Below are positions 43,449 to 52,752 of a stretch of 64,000 nt of DNA, piece after piece. This DNA is from JAJFJD01 sp965228975. GTDB lineage: Bacteria; Pseudomonadota; Alphaproteobacteria; UBA8366. Where the stretch lies: assembly GCA_965228975.1 (NCBI GenBank), contig OZ245851.1, forward strand, positions 2,976,001 to 3,040,000, in the 5' to 3' direction. Within the stretch, counting starts at the first letter, position 1, and each line of letters begins with the position of its first letter. The translations under genes and the position numbers were made by a program. The notes under the pieces were generated by a model. That model made no database searches and was not told the origin of the DNA. It was given only the letters and a program-made list of their open reading frames with translations.

Positions 43449-44177
43449 CTAATCGGCGACCGCGGCCCTTCCCGGCCGGTCGGCGATCTGCCGCCGCACG
43501 GCCCAAACGCCGAGATAGATAAATGGCGTGTCGATGACGGCGATCAGCAACTTGAAGACATAGTTCGCGACGATGATCTTCGCGACCAAGTCCCAATCGA
43601 GACCCAGCCCGAAGCCCAGGAAGATCGAGTTCACGATGATCGTATCGACGAGCTGCGAAACCATCGTCGATGCGTTGTTGCGCAGCCAGAGATGACGGCC
43701 CTCCGTAACCCGCTTCCAGAAATGAAAAAGCCGGACATCCAACAATTGCGCGGCGAGATAAGCAGACATAGACCCGAAAACGAGTACGCTGGGCAAGGTG
43801 AAGACCGATTCGAAGGCGGCTTGCATTTCACCCACAGTCCCGTAGTCGGGATTGCCTGCGGGCCATGCCGGCGAGCCCGGCAGCATGACCGATATCTGTA
43901 CCAGCACCAGCATCAGCAGGCTCATCACGAAGCCGGTGATGACCATCAGGTTGGCTTTGCGCTTGCCATATACCTCGCATACGACGTCAGTCAGCAGAAA
44001 GGTGATGGGATAGGTGATCAGCCCGGTCGTCAGCGTGATCGCTTCGCCGAAAAATCCGTCCGGCATCGTCTCCGGAAAGGCGAGGAAAAGCTTAACGCCG
44101 ATGATATTCGTCAGGACCAGAACGACGACGAAAGCCGCCATCAGGATGCTGAACACGGTCGCGGAACGATCGGACAC
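43449..44177 (-). CDS. Queuosine precursor transporter (YhhQ family)
   Basis: A 242-residue inner-membrane protein of the YhhQ/vitamin-uptake-like family, which imports preQ0/preQ1 for queuosine tRNA modification. About six or seven hydrophobic segments are visible. Family marks are LTNIIGVKLF, TYPITFLLTDVVCEVYGKRKA and NNASTMVSQLVDTIIVNSIFL. The start is GTG 44177, with GAGGGG six bases upstream; that Shine-Dalgarno is also one arm of a hairpin (44184-44207). The gene lies 45 bp after the formate dehydrogenase operon on the same strand. Confidence 0.85.
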   Translation of the reverse strand: MSDRSATVFSILMAAFVVVLVLTNIIGVKLFLAFPETMPDGFFGEAITLTTGLITYPITFLLTDVVCEVYGKRKANLMVITGFVMSLLMLVLVQISVMLPGSPAWPAGNPDYGTVGEMQAAFESVFTLPSVLVFGSMSAYLAAQLLDVRLFHFWKRVTEGRHLWLRNNASTMVSQLVDTIIVNSIFLGFGLGLDWDLVAKIIVANYVFKLLIAVIDTPFIYLGVWAVRRQIADRPGRAAVAD

Positions 44178-44183
44178 GGTTAT

Positions 44184-44207
44184 CCCCTCGCTGACTGTAA
44201 CAAGGGG
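44184..44207 (-). promoter_or_regulatory. Hairpin that pairs the Shine-Dalgarno of the queuosine transporter
   Basis: On the minus strand CCCCTTG pairs with CGAGGGG (7 bp, one G-U) around a 10-base loop. GAGGGG is the ribosome binding site of the following GTG start, so the fold would hide it. It may alternatively be a weak terminator of the formate dehydrogenase operon. No known preQ1 riboswitch pattern is seen. Confidence 0.45.
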
Positions 44208-44222
44208 TTTCTTATACCCGAT

Positions 44223-46988
44223 TTACTCCGCCACGGCGGCCTTCACCGGTTCTACGCGCGCGGCGCAGAACTTGAATTCGGGAATCTTGCCGTACGGATC
44301 CAACTGCGGATTGGTCAATAGGTTCGCCGCCGCCTCGGCGAAACAGAAGGGAATGAACACCATGCCCGGCGGCACGTCGCGGTCCGGCCGCACCTTCAGG
44401 GCGATCGTTCCCCGCCGCGTTGCCACCATGATCATGTCCCCGGCCTCGATATCCATCTTCCGCAATTCTCCCGGCGACAGAACCGCGAATGCCTCCGGTT
44501 CCAGCGCATCCAGGTTGGACGCTCGCCGGGTCATCGCCCCGGTGTGCCAATGTTCGAGCAATCGCCCGGTGCTCAGCACCATCGGATACTCGTCGTCCGG
44601 CAGTTCGTCCGGCGGAGTCAGGTCTGTCGGGACAATCCGCGCACGGCCGTTCTCGGTCGGATAACCGTCGCCGAAGATAATCTCGTTGCCCGGCCGATCC
44701 GGGGCGTCGCACGGATAGGTGACCGCATCCTCCCGCTCCAGCCGATCCCAGGAGATGTTGTTTAGCGACGGCATGACCTGCCCCATCTCGGCGAAGACGT
44801 CCTTGGGATGGGTGTAGGACCAATCGAGCCCAATACGGCGCGCGATTTCCTGAATGATCCACCAATCCTGCCGCGCGTCACCCGGCATCGACACGACCTC
44901 GCGCGCGAGCTGTACTTCGCGGTTGGTATTGGTAAAGGTGCCGAACTTCTCCGCATGCGCCGACGCCGGCAGGACCACATCGGCCTGCCACGCGGTTTCG
45001 GTCAGAAAGATATCCTGCACCACCAAATGCTCGAGTTTCGCGAGCGCCGCCCGCGCATGCGCCTGATCCGGGTCCGACATTGCCGGATTCTCGCCCATGA
45101 TGTACATCGCGCGGATCTGGTCGGCCAGGATCGCATCCATGATCTCGACGACGGTCAGACCGCGTTTCGGATCGAGTTCCATGCCCCAGAATTCTTCATA
45201 CTCGGCGCGGACGTCGTCGGCTTCGACCGACCGGTAGTCCGGGAACACCATCGGGATCAGCCCCGCGTCCGACGCCCCCTGCACGTTGTTCTGGCCACGC
45301 AGCGGATGCAGCCCGGTCCCCGGGCGCCCGACATGACCGGTGATCATCGACAAGGCAATCAATCCCCGCGCGTTGTCCGTACCATGCACCGACTGAGAGA
45401 TGCCCATCCCCCAGAAGATGATCGATCGTGTCGAGGTGGCATAGAGTCGGGCAACCTTGCGGATCGTGTCCGCATCGATGCCGCAGACCTCAGCCATCGC
45501 GTCCGGTGTGAAGTCCCGGGTCCGGGCCTTCAGTTCCTCGAACCCTTCGGTATGGGTTTGCAGATATTGCTCGTCCGTCAGGCCCTCTTCGATAATCACG
45601 TGGATCATCGCATTCAGCAGCGCAACGTCGGTACCCGGTTTGAACTGTAAGCTATAGTCGGCATGGCGGGACAAATCCTGGCGGCGCGGATCGGCGATGA
45701 TCAATTTGACGCCGCGTTTCACCGCGTTCTTCAAGTAGGTCGCCGCAACCGGATGGTTCTGTTCCGGCCGTGCGCCGATCACGATGATGCAATCCGAATC
45801 CTTCGCGGCCGTAAATGGCGCGGTTACCGCACCGGACCCGATCCCCTCCATCAGGGCGGCGACCGACGATGCATGGCATAGCCGGGTGCAATGGTCGACA
45901 TTGTTGGTTCCGAAACCGGTTCGGACCAGTTTCTGGAACAGATAGGCTTCCTCGTTCGATCCCTTGGCGGACCCGAAACCGGCGAGTCCCGGACCGCCAT
46001 GCGCATCGATTACGCGTTTCAAGCCGGATGCCGCCGCATCGAGCGCTTCGTCCCACGTCGCCTCGCGGAAATGGGTCAGCGGATCGGCGGGATCGATTTC
46101 CAGATTGGCGCCCTTCGGCGCATCGTCCCGCCGGATCATCGGCTTCGTCAGCCGGTGCGGATGGTAGATGTAGTCGAAGCCGAACCGGCCCTTCACGCAA
46201 AGACGGTTGTTGTTGGCGGGGCCGTCGCGGCCGTCGACATAGAGAATCTTGTCGTCTTTCACATGAACCGTCGTCTGGCATCCAACGCCGCAATACGGAC
46301 ACAACGTGTCGACATCGCGGTCTTCGAATCCGGTCCGCACGCCCGCCTCGTTCAGCAGGTTGGCTTCCATCAGCGCACCGGTCGGGCAGGCCTGCACGCA
46401 TTCGCCGCAAGCGACGCAGGTGGACTCGCCCATGGGATCGTCGAAATCGAACACGATCTTTGCCTGGTCGCCGCGGTAGGCCATGCCGATGACGTCGTTA
46501 ACCTGAACCTCACGGCAGGCGCGGACGCACAGGTTGCAGTGAATGCAGGCATCGAGATTGACCGCGATCGAAACATGGCTCGAATCCGATTCGACCTTCG
46601 CGCGCTCCGGAAAGCGGCTATCGGTCACGCCCATCGCCTCGGCCCAGTTCCAGAATTTCGACTCCGGGTCGTGTGCCACCTCGCGGTCGGGCTGATCGGC
46701 GATCAAGAGCTCCATCACCATGTTGCGGGCCGATTTTGCCCGTTCGGACGCGGTGGTCACGACCATGCCGTCGGTCGGCTTGCGGATGCACGACGCGGCC
46801 AGCACCCGCTCGCCCTCGATCTCCACCATACAGGCGCGGCAGTTGCCGTCCGCCCGATAACCGGGTTCCGGCGCATAACATAGATGCGGGATTTCCTGCC
46901 CGAGCCGGTCGGCCACCTGCCAGATCGTCTCGTCCTCGGAGGCCTCGACCTCTTTCCCATCGAGCGTGAAGGTGACGGTGCCGGTCAT
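44223..46988 (-). CDS. NAD-linked formate dehydrogenase, molybdenum/tungsten catalytic subunit
   Basis: A 921-residue catalytic subunit. The N-terminal ferredoxin domain has cysteines in HLCYAPEPGYRADGNCRACM. Fe-S segments HCNLCVRACREV and CVACGECVQACP follow, then the 4Fe-4S of the molybdopterin domain, CPYCGVGCQTTV. The metal ligand is Cys371 in RLCHASSVA, encoded by TGC, so it is not a selenoprotein. It oxidises formate to CO2. ATG 46988 overlaps the stop of the beta subunit gene. With two subunits and a fused beta subunit it resembles the Fdh1 type of methylotrophs. Here it should consume the formate made from oxalate. Confidence 0.9.
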   Translation of the reverse strand: MTGTVTFTLDGKEVEASEDETIWQVADRLGQEIPHLCYAPEPGYRADGNCRACMVEIEGERVLAASCIRKPTDGMVVTTASERAKSARNMVMELLIADQPDREVAHDPESKFWNWAEAMGVTDSRFPERAKVESDSSHVSIAVNLDACIHCNLCVRACREVQVNDVIGMAYRGDQAKIVFDFDDPMGESTCVACGECVQACPTGALMEANLLNEAGVRTGFEDRDVDTLCPYCGVGCQTTVHVKDDKILYVDGRDGPANNNRLCVKGRFGFDYIYHPHRLTKPMIRRDDAPKGANLEIDPADPLTHFREATWDEALDAAASGLKRVIDAHGGPGLAGFGSAKGSNEEAYLFQKLVRTGFGTNNVDHCTRLCHASSVAALMEGIGSGAVTAPFTAAKDSDCIIVIGARPEQNHPVAATYLKNAVKRGVKLIIADPRRQDLSRHADYSLQFKPGTDVALLNAMIHVIIEEGLTDEQYLQTHTEGFEELKARTRDFTPDAMAEVCGIDADTIRKVARLYATSTRSIIFWGMGISQSVHGTDNARGLIALSMITGHVGRPGTGLHPLRGQNNVQGASDAGLIPMVFPDYRSVEADDVRAEYEEFWGMELDPKRGLTVVEIMDAILADQIRAMYIMGENPAMSDPDQAHARAALAKLEHLVVQDIFLTETAWQADVVLPASAHAEKFGTFTNTNREVQLAREVVSMPGDARQDWWIIQEIARRIGLDWSYTHPKDVFAEMGQVMPSLNNISWDRLEREDAVTYPCDAPDRPGNEIIFGDGYPTENGRARIVPTDLTPPDELPDDEYPMVLSTGRLLEHWHTGAMTRRASNLDALEPEAFAVLSPGELRKMDIEAGDMIMVATRRGTIALKVRPDRDVPPGMVFIPFCFAEAAANLLTNPQLDPYGKIPEFKFCAARVEPVKAAVAE

Positions 46989-48697
46989 TTCAAGTCCTCC
47001 GGGAAATACTTCATCAGGCATAACAGCGGATTAGGCGCCGCTTGACCCAGTCCGCAAATCGACGCATCCGCCATGGCCGTACTTAACTCCTGCAACAACG
47101 GCACGTCCCATGCCGCGCCGGACATCAGTTTGACCGCCTTCTCCGTGCCGACCCGGCAGGGTGTGCATTGACCACAGCTCTCGTCTTCGAAAAACCGCAT
47201 CAAGTTCAACGCCACTGCTTTCATATCGTCCTGATCGGACAGCACGACAACGGCCGCCGACCCGATAAAACATCCGTGCTCTTCGAGCGTACCGAAATCC
47301 AGGGGGATATCGGCCATGCTGGCCGGCAGGATCCCGCCCGATGCGCCGCCGGGAAGATAGCCCTTGAAACTGTGCCCTTCGGCCATGCCGCCGCAAAATT
47401 CGTCGATCAATTCTCGAACCGTGATGCCCGCCGGCGCCAGCTTCACGCCGGGTTCGCGAACGCGGCCCGACACGGAGAAACTGCGGAGGCCCTGCCGGCC
47501 GTTGCGCCCTTCGCCGCTGAACCAACTCGCCCCACGTTCGACGATGTCGCGCACCCAGTAGACCGTTTCCACATTGTGGATCAGCGTCGGTTGACCGAAC
47601 AGTCCGACCTGGCTGGGGAACGGCGGCTTGTGACGCGGCAGGCCGCGTTTGCCTTCGATGCTCTCCAGCATCGCCGACTCTTCGCCGCAGATATACGCCC
47701 CGGCCCCTCTCCGCAGATGGATCGCGCAATCCCCATTCAGGCCTTCCGTCTCGACGCGCCGTATCTCCTCGGCCAGGACGAGATTCAGGGCCGGGTATTC
47801 GTCCCGCAAATAAATGTAAACGGCTTCCGCCTCGACGACCCAGGCCGCGACCAGCATGCCTTCCAGGAATCTGTGCGGATCCTTTTCGAGATAGAAACGG
47901 TCCTTGAAGGTTCCGGGCTCACCCTCGTCGGCATTGATCGCCATCAGGCGCGGACCTGGTTCCTGACGGACGAACCGCCACTTGCGGCCCGCGGGGAATC
48001 CGGCACCGCCGAGACCGCGCAACCCGGAGTCTTCCAACTGTCCGATCAGGTCTTCCGGGTCACGCGCGCCGCTTTGGCACGCCTTCAACAGCTCATACCC
48101 GCCGTCGGCGACATAGGCATCGAAGGTCTTGAAGTCGGGCGCGACGGGATGTGTTCGTTTTTCCGAAACCGCCGCCGCGATGTTTTCGACACCGGCGCGG
48201 TCGACGTGACGATGTCCAACTTCCGCCACCGGCGCGGTATCGCACCGGCCCATACAGGGGGCGCGAACCACGCGGACGTTCGGCCCGAGCGTGTCCGGCA
48301 GGTCCTTCAATAGGCTTGCCGCCCCCATCATTTCGCAGGTCAGGCTGTCGCAGACCCGCACGGTGATCGGCGGCGGGGGGGCCTCGTCGTCCAGGACGAT
48401 GTCGAAATGCGCATAGAACGACGCCACCTCGTACACTTCCGCCATCGCCAGCGCCATTTCCGACGCAAGCGCCTGCAGATGACCCGCCGCAAGGCAGCCG
48501 TATTTGTCCTGGATCAGATGCAGATATTCGATGAGCAAGTCCCGGTCGCGCGGCCGGTCAGCGAGCAACACCTGCACCTCTTCGTGCGCCGACGTCTCCA
48601 ACTGCCGGCCCTTGGGAAACATCGCGGCCTTGCGCCGACCCGACCCGGGATGAATGCGCCGCTCCAACGGGCGGTCGGACGTATTTTCATGAGCCAT
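46985..48697 (-). CDS. Formate dehydrogenase NADH-linked beta subunit (NuoE-NuoF fusion)
   Basis: A 570-residue fusion. The N-terminal NuoE-like part has a [2Fe-2S] site in VCDSLTCEMMGA and APCMGRCDTAPV. The NuoF-like part has the NADH site GLRGLGGAGFPAGRKW, the FMN-binding INADEGEPGTFKDR and GAGAYICGEESAML, and the 4Fe-4S cysteines ESCGQCTPCRVG. It transfers electrons from formate to NAD+. I use ATG 48697; a GTG 42 bp upstream (48739) is an alternative without a better ribosome binding site. It sits between the CoA-ligase pair and the alpha subunit gene. Confidence 0.9.
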   Translation of the reverse strand: MAHENTSDRPLERRIHPGSGRRKAAMFPKGRQLETSAHEEVQVLLADRPRDRDLLIEYLHLIQDKYGCLAAGHLQALASEMALAMAEVYEVASFYAHFDIVLDDEAPPPPITVRVCDSLTCEMMGAASLLKDLPDTLGPNVRVVRAPCMGRCDTAPVAEVGHRHVDRAGVENIAAAVSEKRTHPVAPDFKTFDAYVADGGYELLKACQSGARDPEDLIGQLEDSGLRGLGGAGFPAGRKWRFVRQEPGPRLMAINADEGEPGTFKDRFYLEKDPHRFLEGMLVAAWVVEAEAVYIYLRDEYPALNLVLAEEIRRVETEGLNGDCAIHLRRGAGAYICGEESAMLESIEGKRGLPRHKPPFPSQVGLFGQPTLIHNVETVYWVRDIVERGASWFSGEGRNGRQGLRSFSVSGRVREPGVKLAPAGITVRELIDEFCGGMAEGHSFKGYLPGGASGGILPASMADIPLDFGTLEEHGCFIGSAAVVVLSDQDDMKAVALNLMRFFEDESCGQCTPCRVGTEKAVKLMSGAAWDVPLLQELSTAMADASICGLGQAAPNPLLCLMKYFPEDLK

Positions 48698-48756
48698 CGT
48701 GGCGATTTCTTTCTCTATTTCTTCTTGGGGCGCCGGCACAGATTACGCAACAAGGG

Positions 48757-49662
48757 TCACCTTTCCAATAGGTTGCCCCGGGGGGATTGTTCGGCAAGCG
48801 CCTGCCGCATCGTCGCCCCGACCGTCGCAACCGACGTTGCGATGCGCACACCGGCGTTTTTCAATGCTTCAATCTTCGTGGCCGCGTCACCGCCGCCGAG
48901 TGAGTCGATCGCTCCGGCATGCCCCATACGGCGCTGCTTCGGCGCATGCAGACCCGCAACATAGGCGACGATCAGTTTCCGAGGCTTGCGTTCGGCAATG
49001 TAACTGGCGGTTTCCTCTTCGTCCGATCCGCCGATCTCGCCGATCAAGACAACGCCGTCCGTCTCCGGGTCATCCAAGAGAAGCTCCAGACAATCCGTGA
49101 AGCCCATACCGTAAACCGGGTCGCCCCCGATGCCGATAGACGTCGATTGACCCAGCCGCGCCGCGTTGAGCTGCTCGACGATTTCATACGTAAGGCTCGA
49201 AGACCGGGATACGATGCCGATCGAGCCCGGCCGGTGGATATGACCCGGCATGACGCCGATCTTGCATTTTCCGGGCGTGATGATCCCTTGCGAGTTCGGA
49301 CCGATAAGACGCGTCGTCGACCCTTCGAGCGCCTTCTTGACCCGCACCATATCCAGAACCGGTATTCGCTCGGTGACACATACGATCAGCGGTATCTCCG
49401 CCTGGATCGCCTCGATGAGGGCAGCCGCCGCATTCCGCGGCGGGACGAAAACCAAGGTCGCCGTCGCACCGGTCGCCGCAACGGCCTCGGCCACTGTATC
49501 GAAGACGGGAAGCTGAAGATGCCGCGTGCCGCCCTTACCCGGCGTCACGCCGCCGACCAACCGCGTGCCATAGGCGATCGCCTGCTCACAATGAAACGTG
49601 GCCTGGTCGCCCGTCATACCTTGGCAAATCACCTTGGTGCTGTCGTCGACGAGAACCGGCAT
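48757..49662 (-). CDS. Succinyl-CoA-ligase alpha-like subunit, divergent
   Basis: A 301-residue SucD/MtkB-like protein. It binds CoA and forms phosphohistidine on His248 in RRMGHAGAI; the power-helix pattern GGDPVYGMGFTDCLELLLDD and GEIGGSDEEE are present. It departs from housekeeping SucD: GPNSQGIITP replaces the usual GPNCPGIITP, RSSSLTYE replaces RSGTLTYE, and AGLHAPKQRRMG stands in the loop before the histidine. It is coupled to the beta-like gene by a TGATG overlap and is followed by the formate dehydrogenase genes. The likely substrate is a C2-C4 dicarboxylate tied to oxalate use; malate-CoA ligase is an alternative. Confidence 0.78.
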   Translation of the reverse strand: MPVLVDDSTKVICQGMTGDQATFHCEQAIAYGTRLVGGVTPGKGGTRHLQLPVFDTVAEAVAATGATATLVFVPPRNAAAALIEAIQAEIPLIVCVTERIPVLDMVRVKKALEGSTTRLIGPNSQGIITPGKCKIGVMPGHIHRPGSIGIVSRSSSLTYEIVEQLNAARLGQSTSIGIGGDPVYGMGFTDCLELLLDDPETDGVVLIGEIGGSDEEETASYIAERKPRKLIVAYVAGLHAPKQRRMGHAGAIDSLGGGDAATKIEALKNAGVRIATSVATVGATMRQALAEQSPRGNLLER

Positions 49663-50834
49663 CAGGCAACGCCCCGCGCCTTCTGGACCGCAAGCGACGC
49701 GGCTTGCGCCAAGTCGGCGGCGAGCACCGCTTCCACGCCCCGATCCGTCAGCACCTTACGGGATAGATCGGCATTCGTTCCTGCGGCGCGGAAGATCAGT
49801 GGCACGGGCAAGCCATCTTCCTGCACGACATCGGCGATGCCGTCGGCAATTGTGTCACATCGCAGAATGCCGCCGCCGCACAAGTTGACCAGGACGGATT
49901 TGACATTTGGATTGGCCAGCAACATGCGAAATCCCGTCGCGACCTGCGCGCGCGTCGCTTCCGGCCGGATATCCATGAAGTCCGCCGGCGCACCGGACAT
50001 TTCGACGATCAAGTCATGGGTCGCCAACGCGAGCCCGGCGCCATTGACCATGCATCCCACGTCACCCGAAAGCCTCAGGTAGTTCAGGGCAAAGCGTCGC
50101 GCCTCGATCTCCGCCTCATCCAAATCCATGTCGTCCCGCAGCGCTTCCAGGTCCGGGTGCCGCATCAGCGCGTTGTCGTCGATGACCATTTTGACGTCGA
50201 GCGCTATGACGTCGTCGTCGCTTGTAACAGCCAGCGGATTCAGCTCGATCAAACTGGCATCTTTATCCAGGAAAGCTTCGTAGACACCGGTCAACAGAGG
50301 GACCGCCGCCTCCGTCGCCGTGCCGGAGAGACCCAGGTCCGCGGCAAGCCGACGAATTGTATCCGCCCGCAATCCATCATCCGGATCTATCGGGATCCGT
50401 TGCAGATTTTCCGGGGTCCGGCTGAGCATGTCCTCGATCTCCTCGCCCCCCTCGCCCGAGGCGACGATGCAAACCCGGCCCGCGGACCGATCGACCAGGA
50501 ATGCGAGATAGAGCTCGCGCACGACATCGTATCGTTCCTCGACATAGACCCGGTGAACGCGTTGTCCCGTGTCACCGGTTTGCGCGGTTACCAGAATCGA
50601 CCCGAGCAATGCTTCCGCGGCGGCGGCGGCCTCGTCGCTGTCCTGAACGAAGCGCACGCCGCCCGCTTTGCCGCGCCCGCCGGCATGAACCTGCGCCTTC
50701 AACACGAACGCGCTGCCCGACAATTTTTTGGGGATATCGGCCGTGGCATTCACGGAGAACGCGACCTGGCCGTTCGGCACTCGGACGCCATAACGTCTGA
50801 GCAGGGCTTTTGCCTGATATTCATGAATATTCAT
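49662..50834 (-). CDS. Succinyl-CoA-ligase beta-like (ATP-grasp) subunit, divergent
   Basis: A 390-residue SucC/MtkA-like protein. The family start MNIHEYQAKALLRRYGV, then VLKAQVHAGGRGKAGGV, the DASLIELNPLAVT metal-binding stretch and GCMVNGAGLALATHD are all present. The conserved glycine-rich turn FLDVGGGA is replaced by FMDIRPEAT, and the GGIVRCD region reads GGGILRCDTIADGI. Together with the alpha subunit it couples ATP or GTP to acyl-CoA formation. It is the first gene of the leftward oxalate/formate operon, opposite the transporter operon across 344 bp. Confidence 0.78.
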   Translation of the reverse strand: MNIHEYQAKALLRRYGVRVPNGQVAFSVNATADIPKKLSGSAFVLKAQVHAGGRGKAGGVRFVQDSDEAAAAAEALLGSILVTAQTGDTGQRVHRVYVEERYDVVRELYLAFLVDRSAGRVCIVASGEGGEEIEDMLSRTPENLQRIPIDPDDGLRADTIRRLAADLGLSGTATEAAVPLLTGVYEAFLDKDASLIELNPLAVTSDDDVIALDVKMVIDDNALMRHPDLEALRDDMDLDEAEIEARRFALNYLRLSGDVGCMVNGAGLALATHDLIVEMSGAPADFMDIRPEATRAQVATGFRMLLANPNVKSVLVNLCGGGILRCDTIADGIADVVQEDGLPVPLIFRAAGTNADLSRKVLTDRGVEAVLAADLAQAASLAVQKARGVA

Positions 50835-51178
50835 GGCGTTTCACCCGCATCGTTCGCACCAGGCCGACCAACGGTTTAAACCGCAGAACGGTTCAGCGTC
50901 CCATGCCTCTTCAAAGAATGCCCCGCGGCAGAATTCACGATTTTTTTTATTCCAACCTTTGCCCGCGAAACATCGCAGTGGATATGCATGTCACATCTGG
51001 TATACAGTATTCTACATTCGATATACGAACAAGCGCCCCAAGAACAATAACGCGGCTGCATCGCAATGCATGTGGCAAACCAGGGGTGGAATATGTTTTG
51101 ATTTTGTACAGGCAAACAGCCTCGACAAAGTCAGAACAAATGCATCGATTGTTTATCGATTGACTAGGGAGGAAAAAA
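50835..51178. other. 344-bp divergent control region of the oxalate island
   Basis: No gene is seen. The region serves the leftward CoA-ligase/formate dehydrogenase operon and the rightward transporter operon. It holds a T-run (TTTTTTTTAT at 50941), the operator-like sites at 50995-51030, and a purine-rich ribosome binding site (GGGAGG) before the binding-protein gene. Confidence 0.6.
50995..51030. promoter_or_regulatory. Operator-like sites matching the GntR-gene palindrome
   Basis: ATCTGGTATAC (50995-51005) repeats 11 bp of the palindrome found before the GntR gene. ATACGAAC (51023-51030), which also follows that palindrome, comes next within TTCGATATACGAA, itself a short dyad. The sharing suggests that the FCD-type regulator also controls this divergent promoter. 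Confidence 0.6.
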
Positions 51179-52198
51179 ATGGCCGATCTGAAAATTCGAT
51201 TCTCACGCCGGGCATGGCTGCTCGGACTCGCCGCGGGCGTCGCGGCGGGCGCCGGCACGTTGGCGACGTCCCAAGACGCCCTTGCCGCCTGGAAGCCGAA
51301 GAAACCCGTCGAATTCGTCATCATGGCGGGCAAAGGCGGCGGGGCCGACAGGCTCGCGCGGTTCATCCAAGGCATCATCGAGAAGCACGATTTCTCGCCG
51401 AAACCGTTCGTGCCCATCAATAAGGGCGGCGGGTCCGGCGCGGAAGCGTTGCGCTACGTGAAGGACAAGGCCGGCGATCCGCATGTCATCATGGCGACGC
51501 TGAACAGCTATTACACCACACCGCTGCGAAACCCCGGTATCGGCGTCGATATCGCCAAATTCACCCCGATTGCCCGGCTTGCCGAGGACACTTTCCAGCT
51601 TTGGGTGCACAGCGACACCAACATCAAGACGGTCGACGACTACGTAAAGGCGGTGAAGGAAGCCGGCCCGCAGGCTTGGAAGATGGGCGGCACCGGAAAG
51701 GGCCAGGAAGATTCCCTCGTGACCGGTATGCTTGAGAAGAAGTTCGGCATCAAGATGACCTATGTCCCGTTCAAGGGCGGGGGAACGGTCGCCAAACAGC
51801 TTATCGGCAAGCACATCAACTCGACCGTCAACAACCCGTCGGAGCAAGCGGGCTTCTGGGACGCCGGGAAATCCCGCGCCCTCGCCAGCTTCACGCCGAA
51901 GGGCAAACTTGCCGGCAAGTTCGGTAACATCCCGACCTTCGAGGAGCTCGGCTACGGCAACGACATGGTCTACTACATGCAGCGCAGCGTCGTTGCGCCG
52001 CCGAAGACCAAAGCAGACGTGCAGGCGTTTTACGTCGGCGTGTTCGAGAAGGTCTATAAGTCCGACGAGTGGCAAGGCTACCTGAAGAAGAAGGGTCTCA
52101 TTCCCGGATGGCTCACCGGCAAGGAACTGACCGATTACTTCACCAAAGAGCGTGAAGCGCACCGGAAGCTGCTGAAGGCAGCAGGTGAAATCAAATAG
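51179..52198 (+). CDS. TTT transporter substrate-binding protein (Bug/TctC family)
   Basis: A 339-residue periplasmic binding protein of a tripartite tricarboxylate-type transporter. The N-terminus has a twin-arginine-like signal (SRRAWLLGLAAGVAAGAG). The mature part shows FVIMAGKGGGADRLARF, where Bug proteins bind the proximal carboxylate, then PVNKGGGSG-like VPINKGGGSGAEAL and TYVPFKGGGTVAKQLIG. Bug proteins bind carboxylates through water-bridged loops. Given the oxc/frc genes downstream, oxalate is the likely ligand; this is inference. A 48-bp gap separates it from the small membrane subunit. Confidence 0.85.
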   Translation: MADLKIRFSRRAWLLGLAAGVAAGAGTLATSQDALAAWKPKKPVEFVIMAGKGGGADRLARFIQGIIEKHDFSPKPFVPINKGGGSGAEALRYVKDKAGDPHVIMATLNSYYTTPLRNPGIGVDIAKFTPIARLAEDTFQLWVHSDTNIKTVDDYVKAVKEAGPQAWKMGGTGKGQEDSLVTGMLEKKFGIKMTYVPFKGGGTVAKQLIGKHINSTVNNPSEQAGFWDAGKSRALASFTPKGKLAGKFGNIPTFEELGYGNDMVYYMQRSVVAPPKTKADVQAFYVGVFEKVYKSDEWQGYLKKKGLIPGWLTGKELTDYFTKEREAHRKLLKAAGEIK

Positions 52199-52246
52199 TA
52201 AAGGGTTGGTTCTCTAGGATAACTGCCGGCGGGGAGGATTGTCGTA

Positions 52247-52744
52247 ATGCGCATGGCGGAACTGGTAATGGCCGTGTGTCTGGCGATCTTCTCCGCCGGC
52301 ATTATGTGGAAAAGCACCGAGCTGCCCATCGGCTGGATTCCGAATGAAGGTCCCGGCGGCGGCGCGTTCTCCTTTTGGCTGGGCGCGGGCATGCTGGTCT
52401 GCTGTGTTGCGATCATCATCCGCTGGGCGCGGCGGCAGAGCCCGCCGTCCCGTTCCACCGAAGCCTTCATGAGCCCGAAAGCGCTGCAGCTCTTTCTGCT
52501 CGGCGCCGGATCGCTAACCGTGATGATCGGATCGATCCATGTGGTCGGTGTCTATATCGCCATCCCGCTGTTCCTCGTCTTCTATATGCGGATTATGGGC
52601 AAGCACGGCTGGGGCATCACCGGTGCGCTGGCGGCCGGCATGCCGATCGCGACCTTCTTCTTCTTTGAAATCGCGCTCAAGATCACATTGCCGAAGGGTT
52701 ATACGGAACCGGCCTTCTATCCTCTGTACGACATCTTTCTCTGA
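52247..52744 (+). CDS. TTT transporter small membrane subunit (TctB family)
   Basis: A 165-residue membrane protein with about four transmembrane helices. It has the TctB-like start MAELVMAVCLAIFSAGIMWK and the glycine-rich GEAGPGFFP-like stretch seen here as PNEGPGGGAFSFWLG. It partners the large TctA permease whose gene begins 9 bp later. The family is poorly conserved in sequence; position and hydrophobicity carry the call. Confidence 0.78.
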   Translation: MRMAELVMAVCLAIFSAGIMWKSTELPIGWIPNEGPGGGAFSFWLGAGMLVCCVAIIIRWARRQSPPSRSTEAFMSPKALQLFLLGAGSLTVMIGSIHVVGVYIAIPLFLVFYMRIMGKHGWGITGALAAGMPIATFFFFEIALKITLPKGYTEPAFYPLYDIFL

Positions 52745-52752
52745 TTTAGAGC

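Noticed and set aside
44178..44222. A preQ1 riboswitch before the queuosine-precursor transporter.
   Set aside because: The gap is short and lacks the pseudoknot A-rich tail of preQ1-I and the elements of the other classes; only a simple hairpin is seen.
44223..46988. A second selenoprotein in the formate dehydrogenase.
   Set aside because: The metal ligand codon is TGC (Cys371) and there is no in-frame TGA.
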